64,000 nt of DNA from JBBQVS01 sp964657325 (GTDB lineage: Bacteria > Chloroflexota > Ktedonobacteria > Ktedonobacterales > Ktedonobacteraceae): assembly GCA_964657325.1 (NCBI GenBank), contig CAZZVE010000005.1:1-64000 (forward strand), read 5' to 3'. The notes below the pieces were generated by a model that saw only the letters and a list, made by a program, of their open reading frames with translations, ran no database searches and was not told the origin of the DNA. Positions 15,877 to 24,581 of this stretch are shown here, in pieces (within the stretch, counting starts at the first letter, position 1; each line of letters starts with the position of its first letter). The position numbers were made by a program, and so were the translations under genes.

Positions 15877-17481
15877 ATGGTTGCGAGAGAAGATGTCTCG
15901 ATAGTTACAGACCCTGAGATGTTTGCTCATCTCACTCCACCGCACGTCGTGCTGCTCGATGGAAGTGTGGGACCTCTCACTCCTAGACAAGAGAAAGCTC
16001 TCTGTACATTTGTTGAAAATGGTGGCGGATTAGTGTGTAGTGGAAACGCAGTGGAGATGTACCACGAATACGATATGCTAGGTACAGTGCTAGGATCGGT
16101 TCGTGGAATGTGTACTCCACTCTGTGAAATCATTGTGCGTGTAGCTACCCCCGACTCTTATCTTACACGTCGAGTTGACTCCACCTTCACTATGTTTGCG
16201 TCGATCTACCTGTTAGAAAGAATGCCTCCTGATGCTGAAGTGCAATGGCGCACTACGTGGCAGTATGCATCATACGCTGTAGCATATTCACGTTCCTATG
16301 GTCGAGGTCGAGTCTTCTGTACAACACTAGGAAATACACCGGAGACACAAGCGCATCCTATGGTTCAACAAATGATGGCACGCGCCATTCGTTATGCCGC
16401 AGGTACTGATACGACCGAAAAAGCCGCACGTGTAGCTATGATTGGTTATGGTGCCATCGGTTTAGAACATGGAACCGCCATTACCAATACTCTAGGGCTA
16501 GAGTATGCGCTGGTGTGTGACCGCAACGAGGAACGCTTGCTTACGGCACGAATGGCCTTCCCTGGCGTCCGTACCTGCACAAATTTGACAGAAGTGGCAG
16601 AGGACCCAAGTATTGACGTAGTGATTATTTCTACTCCACCCAACACGCATGCTGCAATATCTATGCAGATGCTTCATGCAGGGAAGCACGTTGTCAGCGA
16701 AAAGCCCTTTTGTTTGACTACCGCCGAAGCTGACGCTATGATCGCGCTCGCCAACGACTTCCAAAGGACACTAACCGTCTACCAGTGTAGACGTTGGGAC
16801 CCCGATTACCTTGCTATCCAACAAATTGTCAAAAGTGGAAGTATTGGCCCAATTTTCCACATGGAGACATTTATCGGTGGCTATGCGCATCCCTGCGATT
16901 ATTGGCATTCTCATGAACCTGTCTCTGGTGGCGTCTTTTATGACTGGGGATCGCACTATCTCGATTGGATATTGCAACTTATCCCTGACCGCGTAGTATC
17001 TGTGCGGGGTGTGAAACATAAGCGCGTCTGGCATGATGTAACGAATGCCGATCAAGCGAGCGTTTTCTTGCGCTTCGCCAACGGTCAAGAGGCTGAATTT
17101 ATGCACTCCGATATCGCGGCGGCAATGAAGCCGAAGTGGTATATTCTAGGAGAAAAAGGTGCTATTGTAGGGAACTGGCGACAGGAGACAATTCAGACAC
17201 GCCGTTGGTCTGGTGATCTTATTGAAGAGCAACTCGCACCATCGGAAGCATTACCCGATCTTATAGTCTCTACCCGTGATAGTAGTGGTATAATTCAGCA
17301 GCAGCATCTTGCGCTACCTTCCGCCCCGCTCTATGCCTTTCATCGAAATCTGGCAAATCATCTTCATTCAGGCGAGGTATTAGCTGTTCCACCTGAAGAA
17401 TCGAGACGCAACATCATGGTGATGGAAGCTGCCAAGCGTTCCGCAGAACAGGGAGGCATCAGTATTGCCCTCGATTGCTAG
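15877..17481 (+). CDS. Two-domain protein: ThuA/GATase-like N-terminus plus Gfo/Idh/MocA oxidoreductase
   Basis: A 534-residue protein. Residues about 1-180 resemble the ThuA/glutamine-amidotransferase-like fold (VVLLDGSVGPLTPRQEKAL, FVENGGGLVCSG, YGRGRVFCTTLG). Residues about 190-530 form a Gfo/Idh/MocA dehydrogenase: Rossmann motif GYGAIGLEHG, DVVIISTPPNTHA, and the EKPF motif in HVVSEKPFCLTT whose Lys assists catalysis. A GVFYDWGSHYLDW segment carries the usual Asp and His. Such enzymes oxidise or reduce sugars or inositols with NAD(P). ThuA and Gfo/Idh/MocA proteins often act together, so the fusion is plausible. Start 15877 is chosen for AAGGAG 11 nt upstream; it is 31 bp after cysS, so the two are likely one operon. 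Confidence 0.8.
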   Translation: MVAREDVSIVTDPEMFAHLTPPHVVLLDGSVGPLTPRQEKALCTFVENGGGLVCSGNAVEMYHEYDMLGTVLGSVRGMCTPLCEIIVRVATPDSYLTRRVDSTFTMFASIYLLERMPPDAEVQWRTTWQYASYAVAYSRSYGRGRVFCTTLGNTPETQAHPMVQQMMARAIRYAAGTDTTEKAARVAMIGYGAIGLEHGTAITNTLGLEYALVCDRNEERLLTARMAFPGVRTCTNLTEVAEDPSIDVVIISTPPNTHAAISMQMLHAGKHVVSEKPFCLTTAEADAMIALANDFQRTLTVYQCRRWDPDYLAIQQIVKSGSIGPIFHMETFIGGYAHPCDYWHSHEPVSGGVFYDWGSHYLDWILQLIPDRVVSVRGVKHKRVWHDVTNADQASVFLRFANGQEAEFMHSDIAAAMKPKWYILGEKGAIVGNWRQETIQTRRWSGDLIEEQLAPSEALPDLIVSTRDSSGIIQQQHLALPSAPLYAFHRNLANHLHSGEVLAVPPEESRRNIMVMEAAKRSAEQGGISIALDC

Positions 17482-17540
17482 CTCAACTCCCACATTTTGT
17501 TCTTTTTTATTATGAAACTCACAAAAGGAAAAAACAGCAG

Positions 17541-18314
17541 ATGGTATCTGATAGTCAACATTCTGGTCCAGGAGCAGTTGCATTAGTAGGCTCAGGGGAG
17601 TATCTCGACGTTATGAACGAGACTGACACATATCTTTTGAATACCATTGGTGGGGCAAGTGCAGCAAAAGTTGCCCTGCTGCCAACTGCGAGTGGATTAG
17701 AGCCAAATGGTCCCACTTCGTGGAACAATCTTGGTATGAATCACTTCAAAAAGTTAGGCGTGAAGGATATACGAGCAACACGCATTATCGATCGTAACAG
17801 TGCCTCGGATGCAGAGCAACTTGCTTTGTTGCAAGGAGCCGATTTCTACTATTTTTCTGGTGGCAATCCTCAATATACTATAGAGACACTACGCGACTCA
17901 CCAGCATGGGATATCATTAAAAGCGCATACAATCGTGGAGCGGTTCTCGCGGGATGTAGTGCTGGTGCTATGATGTTGAGCGCGCGCACAATCTCGATAC
18001 GGCAGGTCATGATGGGAGAGCCTGTGGTCTTTGTCGAGGCAATGGGTATCGTGCCCAACGTTATTGTCTTTCCTCATTTTGATCGTATGGCGGGCTTCTT
18101 AGATCAAGAACGTTTCGCGTCTCTGATGCACTCTGTTTCCGAACTGTACACTGTTGTAGGCGTAGACGAGGATACAGCCCTGGTACGCATCGAGCCAAAC
18201 GAAACCTCTAGTACAATGGCGCGCTGGCGTGTCATGGGTCGGCAGACCGTTAAGGTATTTGGTAGAGATGGAAAGCCACGTGTCCTCCATAGCAGTGACG
18301 AGGTAATTTTGTAG
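17541..18314 (+). CDS. Second cyanophycinase-like S51 peptidase
   Basis: A 257-residue protein with GSGEYLDVMNETD near the start, YYFSGGNPQYTIETL, and the nucleophile elbow AGCSAGAMML (about 138-147). It differs in detail from the S51 protein at 9136-9849 (elbow GCSAGAM instead of GSSAGAM). The start at 17541 follows AAAGGAAAA. It lies 59 bp after the oxidoreductase gene, so it may belong to the cysS operon. The likely substrates are Asp-containing dipeptides or isopeptides. Confidence 0.82.
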   Translation: MVSDSQHSGPGAVALVGSGEYLDVMNETDTYLLNTIGGASAAKVALLPTASGLEPNGPTSWNNLGMNHFKKLGVKDIRATRIIDRNSASDAEQLALLQGADFYYFSGGNPQYTIETLRDSPAWDIIKSAYNRGAVLAGCSAGAMMLSARTISIRQVMMGEPVVFVEAMGIVPNVIVFPHFDRMAGFLDQERFASLMHSVSELYTVVGVDEDTALVRIEPNETSSTMARWRVMGRQTVKVFGRDGKPRVLHSSDEVIL

Positions 18315-18330
18315 TTGAGCAATATTTCCC

Positions 18331-18359
18331 TTGACAACAAGCTAAGAACAGGGTATTAT
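18331..18359 (+). promoter_or_regulatory. Near-consensus promoter giving a leaderless ArsR-type mRNA
   Basis: TTGACA (18331-18336), 17 bp, TATTAT (18354-18359). The expected transcription start, about 7 nt downstream, coincides with the ATG at 18366, and no ribosome binding site precedes it. This suggests a leaderless transcript. Confidence 0.75.
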
Positions 18360-18379
18360 ATGAGCATGCATTCAGATAT
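18358..18379. promoter_or_regulatory. Candidate ArsR/SmtB operator O1
   Basis: The site reads ATATGAGCA-N6-CAGATA and overlaps the -10 box and the ATG. It resembles SmtB-type operators (TGAAC...TTCAGAT). The same 9+6 match recurs at 18821-18842 before the exporter gene, which strongly supports both. Confidence 0.65.
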
Positions 18380-18773
18380 ACATCAGAAACAGGAAGAACA
18401 AATACTTGGCTTGACTCCAATTGATCCTGATACAGTCGCAGAGTTAAAAGCTTCGGCTCCATCAGATGCGTTAATCGGTGTCGTCACTGGTACGTTTCAG
18501 GCACTCAGCGATCCAACACGAGTAAAAATACTTTATGCATTGGTAAAACATTCTTGCTGTGTTCGAGACCTCTCCATTCTAGTCGGCGTCTCGGAGTCCG
18601 CTGTGTCACACCAAATGCGCTTTTTAAAAGATCGACGCTTGGTAAAGCAACGGCGTGAAGGCACGACCATCTACTACTCACTGGATGACAGTCACCTTGC
18701 CATCCTCTTTCGAGAAGCAGAAAACCATGCGGATCACGTGTATTATAATCTTCCCGACCATCACAACGCGTAG
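18366..18773 (+). CDS. ArsR/SmtB-family metal sensor repressor
   Basis: A 135-residue winged-helix repressor (start chosen at the leaderless ATG 18366; ATG 18360 is the alternative). The HTH reads LSILVGVSESAVSHQMRFLK, and the wing EGTTIYYSL. The last helix carries D108, H110, H121 and H124 in DSHLAILFREAENHADH, the DxH-N10-HxxH alpha-5 site that binds Zn2+ (or Co/Ni) in SmtB, CzrA and NmtR. A CC pair (SCCVRDL) lies near the alpha-3 position but the full ELCVCDL motif is absent. It probably represses itself and the downstream exporter when metal-free-bound DNA is favoured, releasing on metal excess. Confidence 0.9.
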   Translation: MHSDIHQKQEEQILGLTPIDPDTVAELKASAPSDALIGVVTGTFQALSDPTRVKILYALVKHSCCVRDLSILVGVSESAVSHQMRFLKDRRLVKQRREGTTIYYSLDDSHLAILFREAENHADHVYYNLPDHHNA

Positions 18774-18777
18774 AACC

Positions 18778-18807
18778 ATATGCGGCTCATTAAGAAGAGC
18801 CGCATAT
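18778..18807 (+). terminator. Stem-loop after the ArsR-type gene
   Basis: ATATGCGGCTC (18778-18788) pairs perfectly with 18797-18807 around an 8-nt loop, 5 bp past the stop. A strong U run is lacking, so termination may be partial. Confidence 0.55.
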
Positions 18808-18820
18808 ATACATGTTTTAT

Positions 18821-18842
18821 ATATGAGCAAATGAGCAGATAA
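18821..18842. promoter_or_regulatory. Candidate ArsR/SmtB operator O2
   Basis: ATATGAGCA-N6-CAGATA, identical in both half-sites and spacing to O1, lies about 60 bp before the exporter start. A possible -10 (TATAAA, 18845-18850) is adjacent. Confidence 0.65.
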
Positions 18843-18902
18843 GCATATAAAGTTTTCTATCGAGTAGGCACCTTGAAAGAACAGAAAGGCAAGGCGAACG
18901 TC

Positions 18903-19696
18903 ATGCACACATCTTTACTTCTCCTTTTGGGGGCAGCGGCGACCGTTGCGATTTTACATTCCATTCTTCCCGACCATTGGGTTCCACTTGCCGTTGTTGC
19001 GCGTACACAGCGTTGGAATTTGTTACGTGTGAGCCGTGTCAGCGCATTGGCTTCCGTAGGGCATGTTGTTGCCTCTCTTATCTTAGGAGGGATTGTTGCC
19101 ATTATCGGATTACAGTTTCAACGTCAATTAGATACGCAACAAGGGCATATCATTGGAGGCATCCTTTTCCTGACTGGACTTGGCTTCTTGCTCTGGGGAT
19201 TTATTGGTGGTGGGCATGGACATNNNNNNNNNNNNNNNNNNNNNNNNNNNNNNNNNNNNNNNNNNNNNNNNNNNNNNNNNNNNNNNNNNNNNNNNNNNNN
19301 NNNNNNNNNNNNNNNNNNNNNNNGCACGATCATGAGCATAGAGAAGAGCATACGCACGATCATTCTTCTCAACACGTCTATGCAACAACGAGACCTGCTA
19401 ATCAGCAAACACTTGCTGGAAAACTTGCCGCTATTGCTGTACCTTTTGGTGTTGCTGCATCTCCTGATCTGACGATTCTGCCAGTCGCGCTGGCTGCAAG
19501 TGCGATTGGAGGAGGAGCGGTAGTCGGCGTACTAGGTGTCTTTGCGGTACTCACGATTGCAACCTTTATTGGTCTAACTGTGCTTGCAACGCTTGCTGGC
19601 TATCAAGTCAAAGGCGCATGGCTTGAAAACAACGCAAATACTATTACCTCGCTTGTGCTCATCGCTATTGGCGTTGTTGCATTCGTTGGCTTTTAG
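18903..19696 (+). CDS. NicO/RcnA-like metal exporter with His-rich loop, interrupted by an assembly gap
   Basis: Before the gap: MHTSLLLLLGAAATVAILHS, then LPDHWVPLAVVARTQRW, GHVVASLILGG, and GFIGGGHGH. After the gap, in another apparent frame, HDHEHREEHTHDHSSQH leads into further membrane segments (TLAGKLAAIAVPFGVAASPD, VLTIATFIGLTVLATLAG, ITSLVLIAIGVVAFVGF). The frame difference is explained by the placeholder length of the 100 Ns, not necessarily by a mutation. NicO-type proteins have about six membrane helices and a long His-rich cytoplasmic loop, used to export Ni, Co or Zn. Start ATG 18903 follows AAGGCAAGG; a TTG at 18873 is possible. Operator O2 upstream ties it to the sensor gene. 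Confidence 0.8.
19224..19323. other. Assembly gap of 100 N inside the His-rich loop
   Basis: The Ns are flanked on both sides by His-codon repeats (GGGCATGGACAT before; CACGATCATGAGCAT after). A tandem His-rich repeat that short reads could not resolve is the simplest cause. The true length is unknown. Confidence 0.95.
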
Positions 19697-19804
19697 AAGC
19701 ATAATGCACGCTCTCATCTATACCTACTAGACCTGTTCTGCTATAATGAAAAATGAGAGACATATCAGACGACGTATTCTATTGTCAAGGAGAGCGTTTA
19801 AGCT

Positions 19805-20842
19805 ATGCAAGATATGCAGAAGGATATTCAACAGGAGCATCAGACTCAGCAAACAAGGCCCGCAGAGCCAACACGTAGCGAGGATAGCACCGTTTTACAA
19901 AGCAATCTTTTCGGTGCTCCAACAGTGATAGCAGAACCTCCCGACCCGCTAGAAACTCCGTTTCCACCGTTGGTACGCACAAATCCTCTCACTGATCAAT
20001 CGAGCCTTGCTGCTTGTGCCATTCCTTACCAGCAAGAATTGATGTTGCGCGGAAAGTCGAACTACACCGTGACATGTTTCCTGTCGGACCTCAAGATGTT
20101 CAGTGACTACACGGGGTACGACACTCCGGTTGGACGTCTCTCAAAAGAGCAACTTACTGATTGGCTCATGAAACTCAAGTTTGGGACAAAGGGACAGGTA
20201 CCTGCTCCAAAGACAATGGCACGTCGTGTCACATTTCTGAAAAACTTCTTTTCATGGCTACATCGTGAATCGGTGATAAAAGAGGATCCAGCCGCGAGCC
20301 TGACACTTGAGCGTCCACTACCTCCATTGCCAGAATTATTGTTTGCAGACGAGATACAACGTTTGCTCATCGCTTCTGAAGAAGACCCACGTTGCCATTG
20401 TCTTGTCTACCTTGTGTTACATGCTGGCTTGAAAAAAGAAGAGGTCATGGGACTAAAAGTTCACCAAGTTGATCTCTCGGACGAACGAGTTCCTCTGGTA
20501 ACAGTGCATTTCGCCGCTTCAACAAACAAGCAGCACCGTGAGCGTCGTCTTGCTCTACCACCTGAGTTCACACAGATTTTCCGTGCGTACCAGCAGAAAT
20601 ATCATCTCACTAATGAAGTGTTTGCCTGTACAGATCGTAATCTGAACTATATCCTGGCAAAAGCCGTGAAAGCCGCGAATATCAAGAAGCGCGTCACATT
20701 GCAATTACTTCGCGACACCTTTGCTGTGCAGCAACTGAAAGCAGGAGTGACGCCAGAAGCATTACGTGAGAAAATGGGTCTCTCTGATGAGGCGTGGTTA
20801 GAGTCCAGAGAAAAATATCGTCGCCTTGCATTTCCAAAATAA
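19805..20842 (+). CDS. Tyrosine-recombinase-like protein with degenerate active site
   Basis: A 345-residue protein; AAGGAGAG precedes the ATG and a TATAAT lies at 19742-19747. A Gln/Thr/Pro-rich leader of about 60 residues is followed by a SAM-like core-binding domain (YQQELMLRGKSNYTVTCFLS) and a catalytic-type domain. Expected catalytic residues are altered: the first Arg (usual GLRxxE) is Lys in AGLKKEEVMGL; the HxxR box is LQLLRDTF with Leu for His and Asp for the second His. A candidate Tyr remains in EKYRRL. It probably binds DNA but may not recombine it. No attachment site is evident nearby. Confidence 0.72.
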   Translation: MQDMQKDIQQEHQTQQTRPAEPTRSEDSTVLQSNLFGAPTVIAEPPDPLETPFPPLVRTNPLTDQSSLAACAIPYQQELMLRGKSNYTVTCFLSDLKMFSDYTGYDTPVGRLSKEQLTDWLMKLKFGTKGQVPAPKTMARRVTFLKNFFSWLHRESVIKEDPAASLTLERPLPPLPELLFADEIQRLLIASEEDPRCHCLVYLVLHAGLKKEEVMGLKVHQVDLSDERVPLVTVHFAASTNKQHRERRLALPPEFTQIFRAYQQKYHLTNEVFACTDRNLNYILAKAVKAANIKKRVTLQLLRDTFAVQQLKAGVTPEALREKMGLSDEAWLESREKYRRLAFPK

Positions 20843-20873
20843 CAAACTACATTGTCAACGATTCACGAAATAG

Positions 20874-20969
20874 CCCAACGGACGCCCGCAAGGGGCTACC
20901 CTACTATACACAATGTGTTAGGCGTATATGAAAGTATAGTAGGGTAGCCCCTTGTGGGCGTCCGTTGGG
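20874..20969. repeat. Family B palindromic element, copy B2
   Basis: Arms 20874-20909 and 20934-20969 are 36-nt inverted copies with one mismatch, sharing the GCAAGGGGCTACCCTACTAT core with B1. It lies between the converging recombinase-like gene and the zinc-ribbon gene and could act as a bidirectional terminator. Confidence 0.85.
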
Positions 20970-20993
20970 AGTATATATCATTCGTTGTATCTA

Positions 20994-21626
20994 TTATTGA
21001 GGTCTTTGCATGGGTGGTTGCATTGGCATATGAGGAGGTGGTGTTGACTGCACTACAAACAGTCTTGCTGCTCGACGTTTAAGTGCTTGATTACACAAAA
21101 TCGCGTTGAGAATGATTGCACCAATCGCAAGTGGTCCAAGACAAATTAGTCCTATACCGAACGTAAACAACGTGCCTAAAATCATCATAGGCCAGTAAAT
21201 GAAGATGCTGCAGAGCAGAAGAATCACACCTATCGTCGTTTCTCCACCTATTATCCACCCTATACCAAAGATACCAAAGAGTGATAACAAAATCTCCGCT
21301 ACAAGTGGCGCGTCACTTCCTGTATGCTGTACTACAGTGACATTTACTTGTGGATGGGGAGGAGCGTAAGAGACTTGTGCATATCCCGGCATTTGCTGAG
21401 GCAATGATACGTACCCGCTCTGGTGCAATGGAGGTGGAACAGCACTATATCCAGCCTGATACAAAGGTGGTCCACCAAAACTACTGAGATCGTCCTGTGG
21501 AGGTCCCTGTTGCACTTGATAGGCAGAGGGTAGTGTGTACTGCACTTCGTGTTCAGTAGGCATTCCACAGAAAGGGCAGCGTGTAGCTGTAGAAGCTATC
21601 TCTTTTCCACAACGATCACAGAACAT
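20994..21626 (-). CDS. Zinc-ribbon membrane protein
   Basis: A 210-residue protein. The N-terminus has a zinc ribbon (MFCDRCGKEIASTATRCPFCG; two CxxC knuckles). A Pro/Gln/Tyr-rich linker follows (about 30-95), then two to three hydrophobic segments (LVAEILLSLFGIFGIGWIIG; IFIYWPMMILGTLFTFGIG) and a Pro/Met-rich tail. The layout recalls zinc-ribbon/TM2-like proteins with no defined biochemical role. It is 85 bp downstream of comEC on the same strand, so a link to DNA uptake is only positional. Confidence 0.72.
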   Translation of the reverse strand: MFCDRCGKEIASTATRCPFCGMPTEHEVQYTLPSAYQVQQGPPQDDLSSFGGPPLYQAGYSAVPPPLHQSGYVSLPQQMPGYAQVSYAPPHPQVNVTVVQHTGSDAPLVAEILLSLFGIFGIGWIIGGETTIGVILLLCSIFIYWPMMILGTLFTFGIGLICLGPLAIGAIILNAILCNQALKRRAARLFVVQSTPPPHMPMQPPMQRPQ

Positions 21627-21710
21627 AGTTGTTGTATCCCTTTATTCTAGCATGTTCCCTACAGGAAACAGTCTATTATGTTGTAATATTCGTGCTTGTA
21701 TACGAAAGAA

Positions 21711-24227
21711 TTATGTTGTATGAATGCTCCAACTACCAGCACTCCCACTAATTTCTAGCGTTCCCACCTGTGCTGTTTGCACAACTTGCATATGTGATAT
21801 ACCGCTAGTTTTCGGCGATAGCGGAGGTGGCAATGCGATAACAGAGGTCGCACCACTTTTGCGTAAATTCGCGCTCAGTATACCGGGTGTGATGACCAGA
21901 AGGGAAGGTTGTGCTTGCTGCAATACTTCTGTCAACTCAACGGGAAACTGCTTATCAACTTCTCCTATTACTTGTACGATTGACACATGAAGATAGTTGA
22001 GAGGAAGCGTTGCTAGCAAACCTGCTAGTCCATACTTGCTTTGTGCGGTCGCTCCTAGCAGGAGTAGACTAAAATCTCGCCCAACGAGGCGTACTACAAG
22101 ACCATTATCACGTATTTCACTTGTGCCTCGGTGTAAAGAAGCTGTAGGCCACAATATTTGCAGTTTCACCTGTGTTCCAACAGTAAGAGTTATCCCTTGT
22201 GTGACAGAAATATAATGTAGTCCTCTATCTCGAATAGTTCTTCGCCACAGGGCATAGGCAGCACTTGGATGAAGCATTCCCGCATCAACCACTTCTCCGA
22301 TCTGGAAACGCGTCACGATATCTTGCAGACCCGCAAGATGTTCAGAACGTGGCGAGGTAAGTATTACTGCATCTAACGTACGTTGCCAGGATGGAAGACG
22401 GCTATCTAGCTCTTGCGAGAGTGATGTAGCATCCAGACCACCATCAATCAGAATTGTTTTCGCATCAGGTGTATGCACAAGAATAGACTCACCCTGTGGT
22501 TGTTGCCCGTCAGGGCCAACATCAAGAAACGTCACAGTGAAACGCCCATCGGGCTGTGTCGCGAGAGCTGTTGTACCTGTTGCTAACACAATAAGTAGTG
22601 CTATGCTTACTTGTACAACAAGTCGAGTGCGTTGTGACCACGAGAAGAGTGGCTGATGTCCATGCGTCATTTCAGCAATAGGGAAGATTTGCCTCCGCCG
22701 TATGGCATACGTTGCAAGCCCATAACATATGTAGTATATACATGTGATGCCTGTATTAAGTGAGCCAACATTTATATATGATCCAGGTACATTGAAGCAT
22801 AAGGTAACTATGGTATTCACATATATGAGAAAAGGCCATGCAATATAACCTAGCAGTGTTGCTAGTGGTAGAAAGAACAAACCTGTGATGCATATGAACA
22901 TACCCAGCATCAGTATAGGACTCAAAAGAGGAACAACAAGAATATTTGTAATAGGCGCAATAAACGACACTTCATTAAAATTCATGGCAAAGAGTGGTAG
23001 TGTTGCTGTCTGTGCGGCTAACGTCACGGCAAGTATTTCTGTTAGCTGTGCGCCAAGAGGAAGACGTTGTAAAAAGTGAAGATAGTATTGAAAAAAAGGC
23101 GTAAACAAGATAATACCAAGCGTACCAACAAATGAAAGCAAAAACCCTGTATCCCACAAGACGAATGGGTTGAACCCACTTATGAGCAAAGCTGCGAGGG
23201 CAAGTGCAGTGTAAACGTTGTAGGTGCGTCCAATACGTGGAGCTATAACGAGTAAAGCACCCATGAGGCCCGCACGGAGGGCAGCAGGTACGGCACCACT
23301 GAGCAATGTATACATTACAATACTCATTAGTACAAGGAATGTTGCTAGCCCGCGTCTCCAATTGCCACGTCGTTGTGCAGGTAAGAGTTTTTGAGAAGAC
23401 TTTGGTGCTTCGTATAGTCTTTTTAGGCTACTATCAACAAGACCCGCCATAATCGTCACCTTGAAACCTGATGGCGCGATAAGATGAGCACATCCTGTTG
23501 CATTAAATGCTGGAATAAGAGGTTTTAGGGCAGGAGTACGCAGGCTTAAAAGAATAGCTATGAGCAAAGCGGCTGCAGGTTGGGGAAGTGATTGCTCAAT
23601 GATTGTTGCCAGCATCACACGTAGGTGGTAGAAAAAAGCAATAATCGGATTGCTCTCGTTTTGATAGACCGTGATACGAGGAAATGCCATGCTCGCAAAG
23701 ACATTAGGTGTACTAGGCAGTTGTGGTGTCTGAAGCTTTCCTTGTATCTCAACGACATCACCATAGTTTGCTCCATAGGGGTCTTCGATAAGTGTTCCTA
23801 AGGTCTGTACTGAAACTTGTCCATCCGCATCTTGCCAGCTAGCAGTTTTGGGATTAAGAACTTGTGTGACTGAGATAACAAGAACACGGCTACGCCCCTG
23901 GATTTTAGGTTCATCTGATACAGAACCTTGAATAGTGACGTTCTCGCCATTATGTGCGCTGATAGCTTCGGCATCAGTTAGAGGTGAGGCAAGTGTGTAA
24001 CGATAGGCTCCGAAAAAAAGGCACGCAATGAGAAGCATAATGAGACGCCCTTGCGGGTTGTACCAGAGCGGAAAGAGGAAAAGTAGTGCTGCTCCTGCAC
24101 CTACAAGTAGTGCAAGTGCTGGTAAAGGAGCAAGGGAATCAAGCAGTATACCAGCTAGCCATGCACCAGCTACTAGCACAAGCGTTAGCCCATGCAGATT
24201 CAAAGAAGCTGTTTTTTGTTGTTGCAC
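21711..24227 (-). CDS. comEC: ComEC/Rec2 DNA-uptake channel with degenerate metallo-beta-lactamase domain
   Basis: An 838-residue inner-membrane protein. The order is DUF4131-like N-terminus with hydrophobic segments, an OB-like part (ENVTIQGSVSDEP), the Competence domain of many helices (about 200-500; LIAPSGFKVTIMAGL is a family hallmark), and a C-terminal metallo-beta-lactamase-like domain (about 560-838). ComEC carries single-stranded DNA across the membrane. In the C-terminal domain the usual metal motif HxDxDH is replaced by SPRSEH (ILTSPRSEHLAGL), and DVGQGDS is DVGPDGQ, so nuclease activity there is doubtful. Together with comEA just upstream it points to natural transformation. Confidence 0.9.
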   Translation of the reverse strand: MQQQKTASLNLHGLTLVLVAGAWLAGILLDSLAPLPALALLVGAGAALLFLFPLWYNPQGRLIMLLIACLFFGAYRYTLASPLTDAEAISAHNGENVTIQGSVSDEPKIQGRSRVLVISVTQVLNPKTASWQDADGQVSVQTLGTLIEDPYGANYGDVVEIQGKLQTPQLPSTPNVFASMAFPRITVYQNESNPIIAFFYHLRVMLATIIEQSLPQPAAALLIAILLSLRTPALKPLIPAFNATGCAHLIAPSGFKVTIMAGLVDSSLKRLYEAPKSSQKLLPAQRRGNWRRGLATFLVLMSIVMYTLLSGAVPAALRAGLMGALLVIAPRIGRTYNVYTALALAALLISGFNPFVLWDTGFLLSFVGTLGIILFTPFFQYYLHFLQRLPLGAQLTEILAVTLAAQTATLPLFAMNFNEVSFIAPITNILVVPLLSPILMLGMFICITGLFFLPLATLLGYIAWPFLIYVNTIVTLCFNVPGSYINVGSLNTGITCIYYICYGLATYAIRRRQIFPIAEMTHGHQPLFSWSQRTRLVVQVSIALLIVLATGTTALATQPDGRFTVTFLDVGPDGQQPQGESILVHTPDAKTILIDGGLDATSLSQELDSRLPSWQRTLDAVILTSPRSEHLAGLQDIVTRFQIGEVVDAGMLHPSAAYALWRRTIRDRGLHYISVTQGITLTVGTQVKLQILWPTASLHRGTSEIRDNGLVVRLVGRDFSLLLLGATAQSKYGLAGLLATLPLNYLHVSIVQVIGEVDKQFPVELTEVLQQAQPSLLVITPGILSANLRKSGATSVIALPPPLSPKTSGISHMQVVQTAQVGTLEISGSAGSWSIHTT

Positions 24228-24268
24228 AATGACGCTCTACAGAAGAACACTACAAAAACAATAAAGAA

Positions 24269-24541
24269 TTAGACATGCACCGTCTGCATAACATAGGCTG
24301 TGATGTGAACCGCAGCATAAACGCCTGCACCGACACCAATTGCAACACCTAGAAATCTTCCAAATTGCTGACCGAGGCGTCCCCCTTTGACAAGACTCTC
24401 ATCAAGCGAGTTTGCGATCATCCAGCCTAATAGCGTGCCTACTGGTCTTCCTGCTAATGTACCAATACCAGCACCAAGGAGAATACAAACCAGCCATACA
24501 ACACCACTCAGCAATAAAACAAAACCATTTGTTAATGTCAT
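24269..24541 (-). CDS. Small glycine-rich membrane protein
   Basis: A 90-residue protein with two hydrophobic segments (FVLLLSGVVWLVCILLGAGI; LGVAIGVGAGVYAAVHITAY) separated by a short polar loop (NSLDESLVKGGRLGQQFGR). It lies between comEA and comEC, spaced 40 bp from each. It has no recognised family. The glycine spacing resembles other small stabilising membrane subunits, but that is inference. It is likely co-transcribed with the com genes. Confidence 0.6.
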   Translation of the reverse strand: MTLTNGFVLLLSGVVWLVCILLGAGIGTLAGRPVGTLLGWMIANSLDESLVKGGRLGQQFGRFLGVAIGVGAGVYAAVHITAYVMQTVHV

Positions 24542-24581
24542 AGAGCATTCCCGTTTTCGCTATGAAAGAAAATACAATCTA

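Noticed and set aside
9136..18314. Cyanophycin metabolism from two S51 peptidases
   Set aside because: No cyanophycin synthetase is present; S51 members also include simple dipeptidases.
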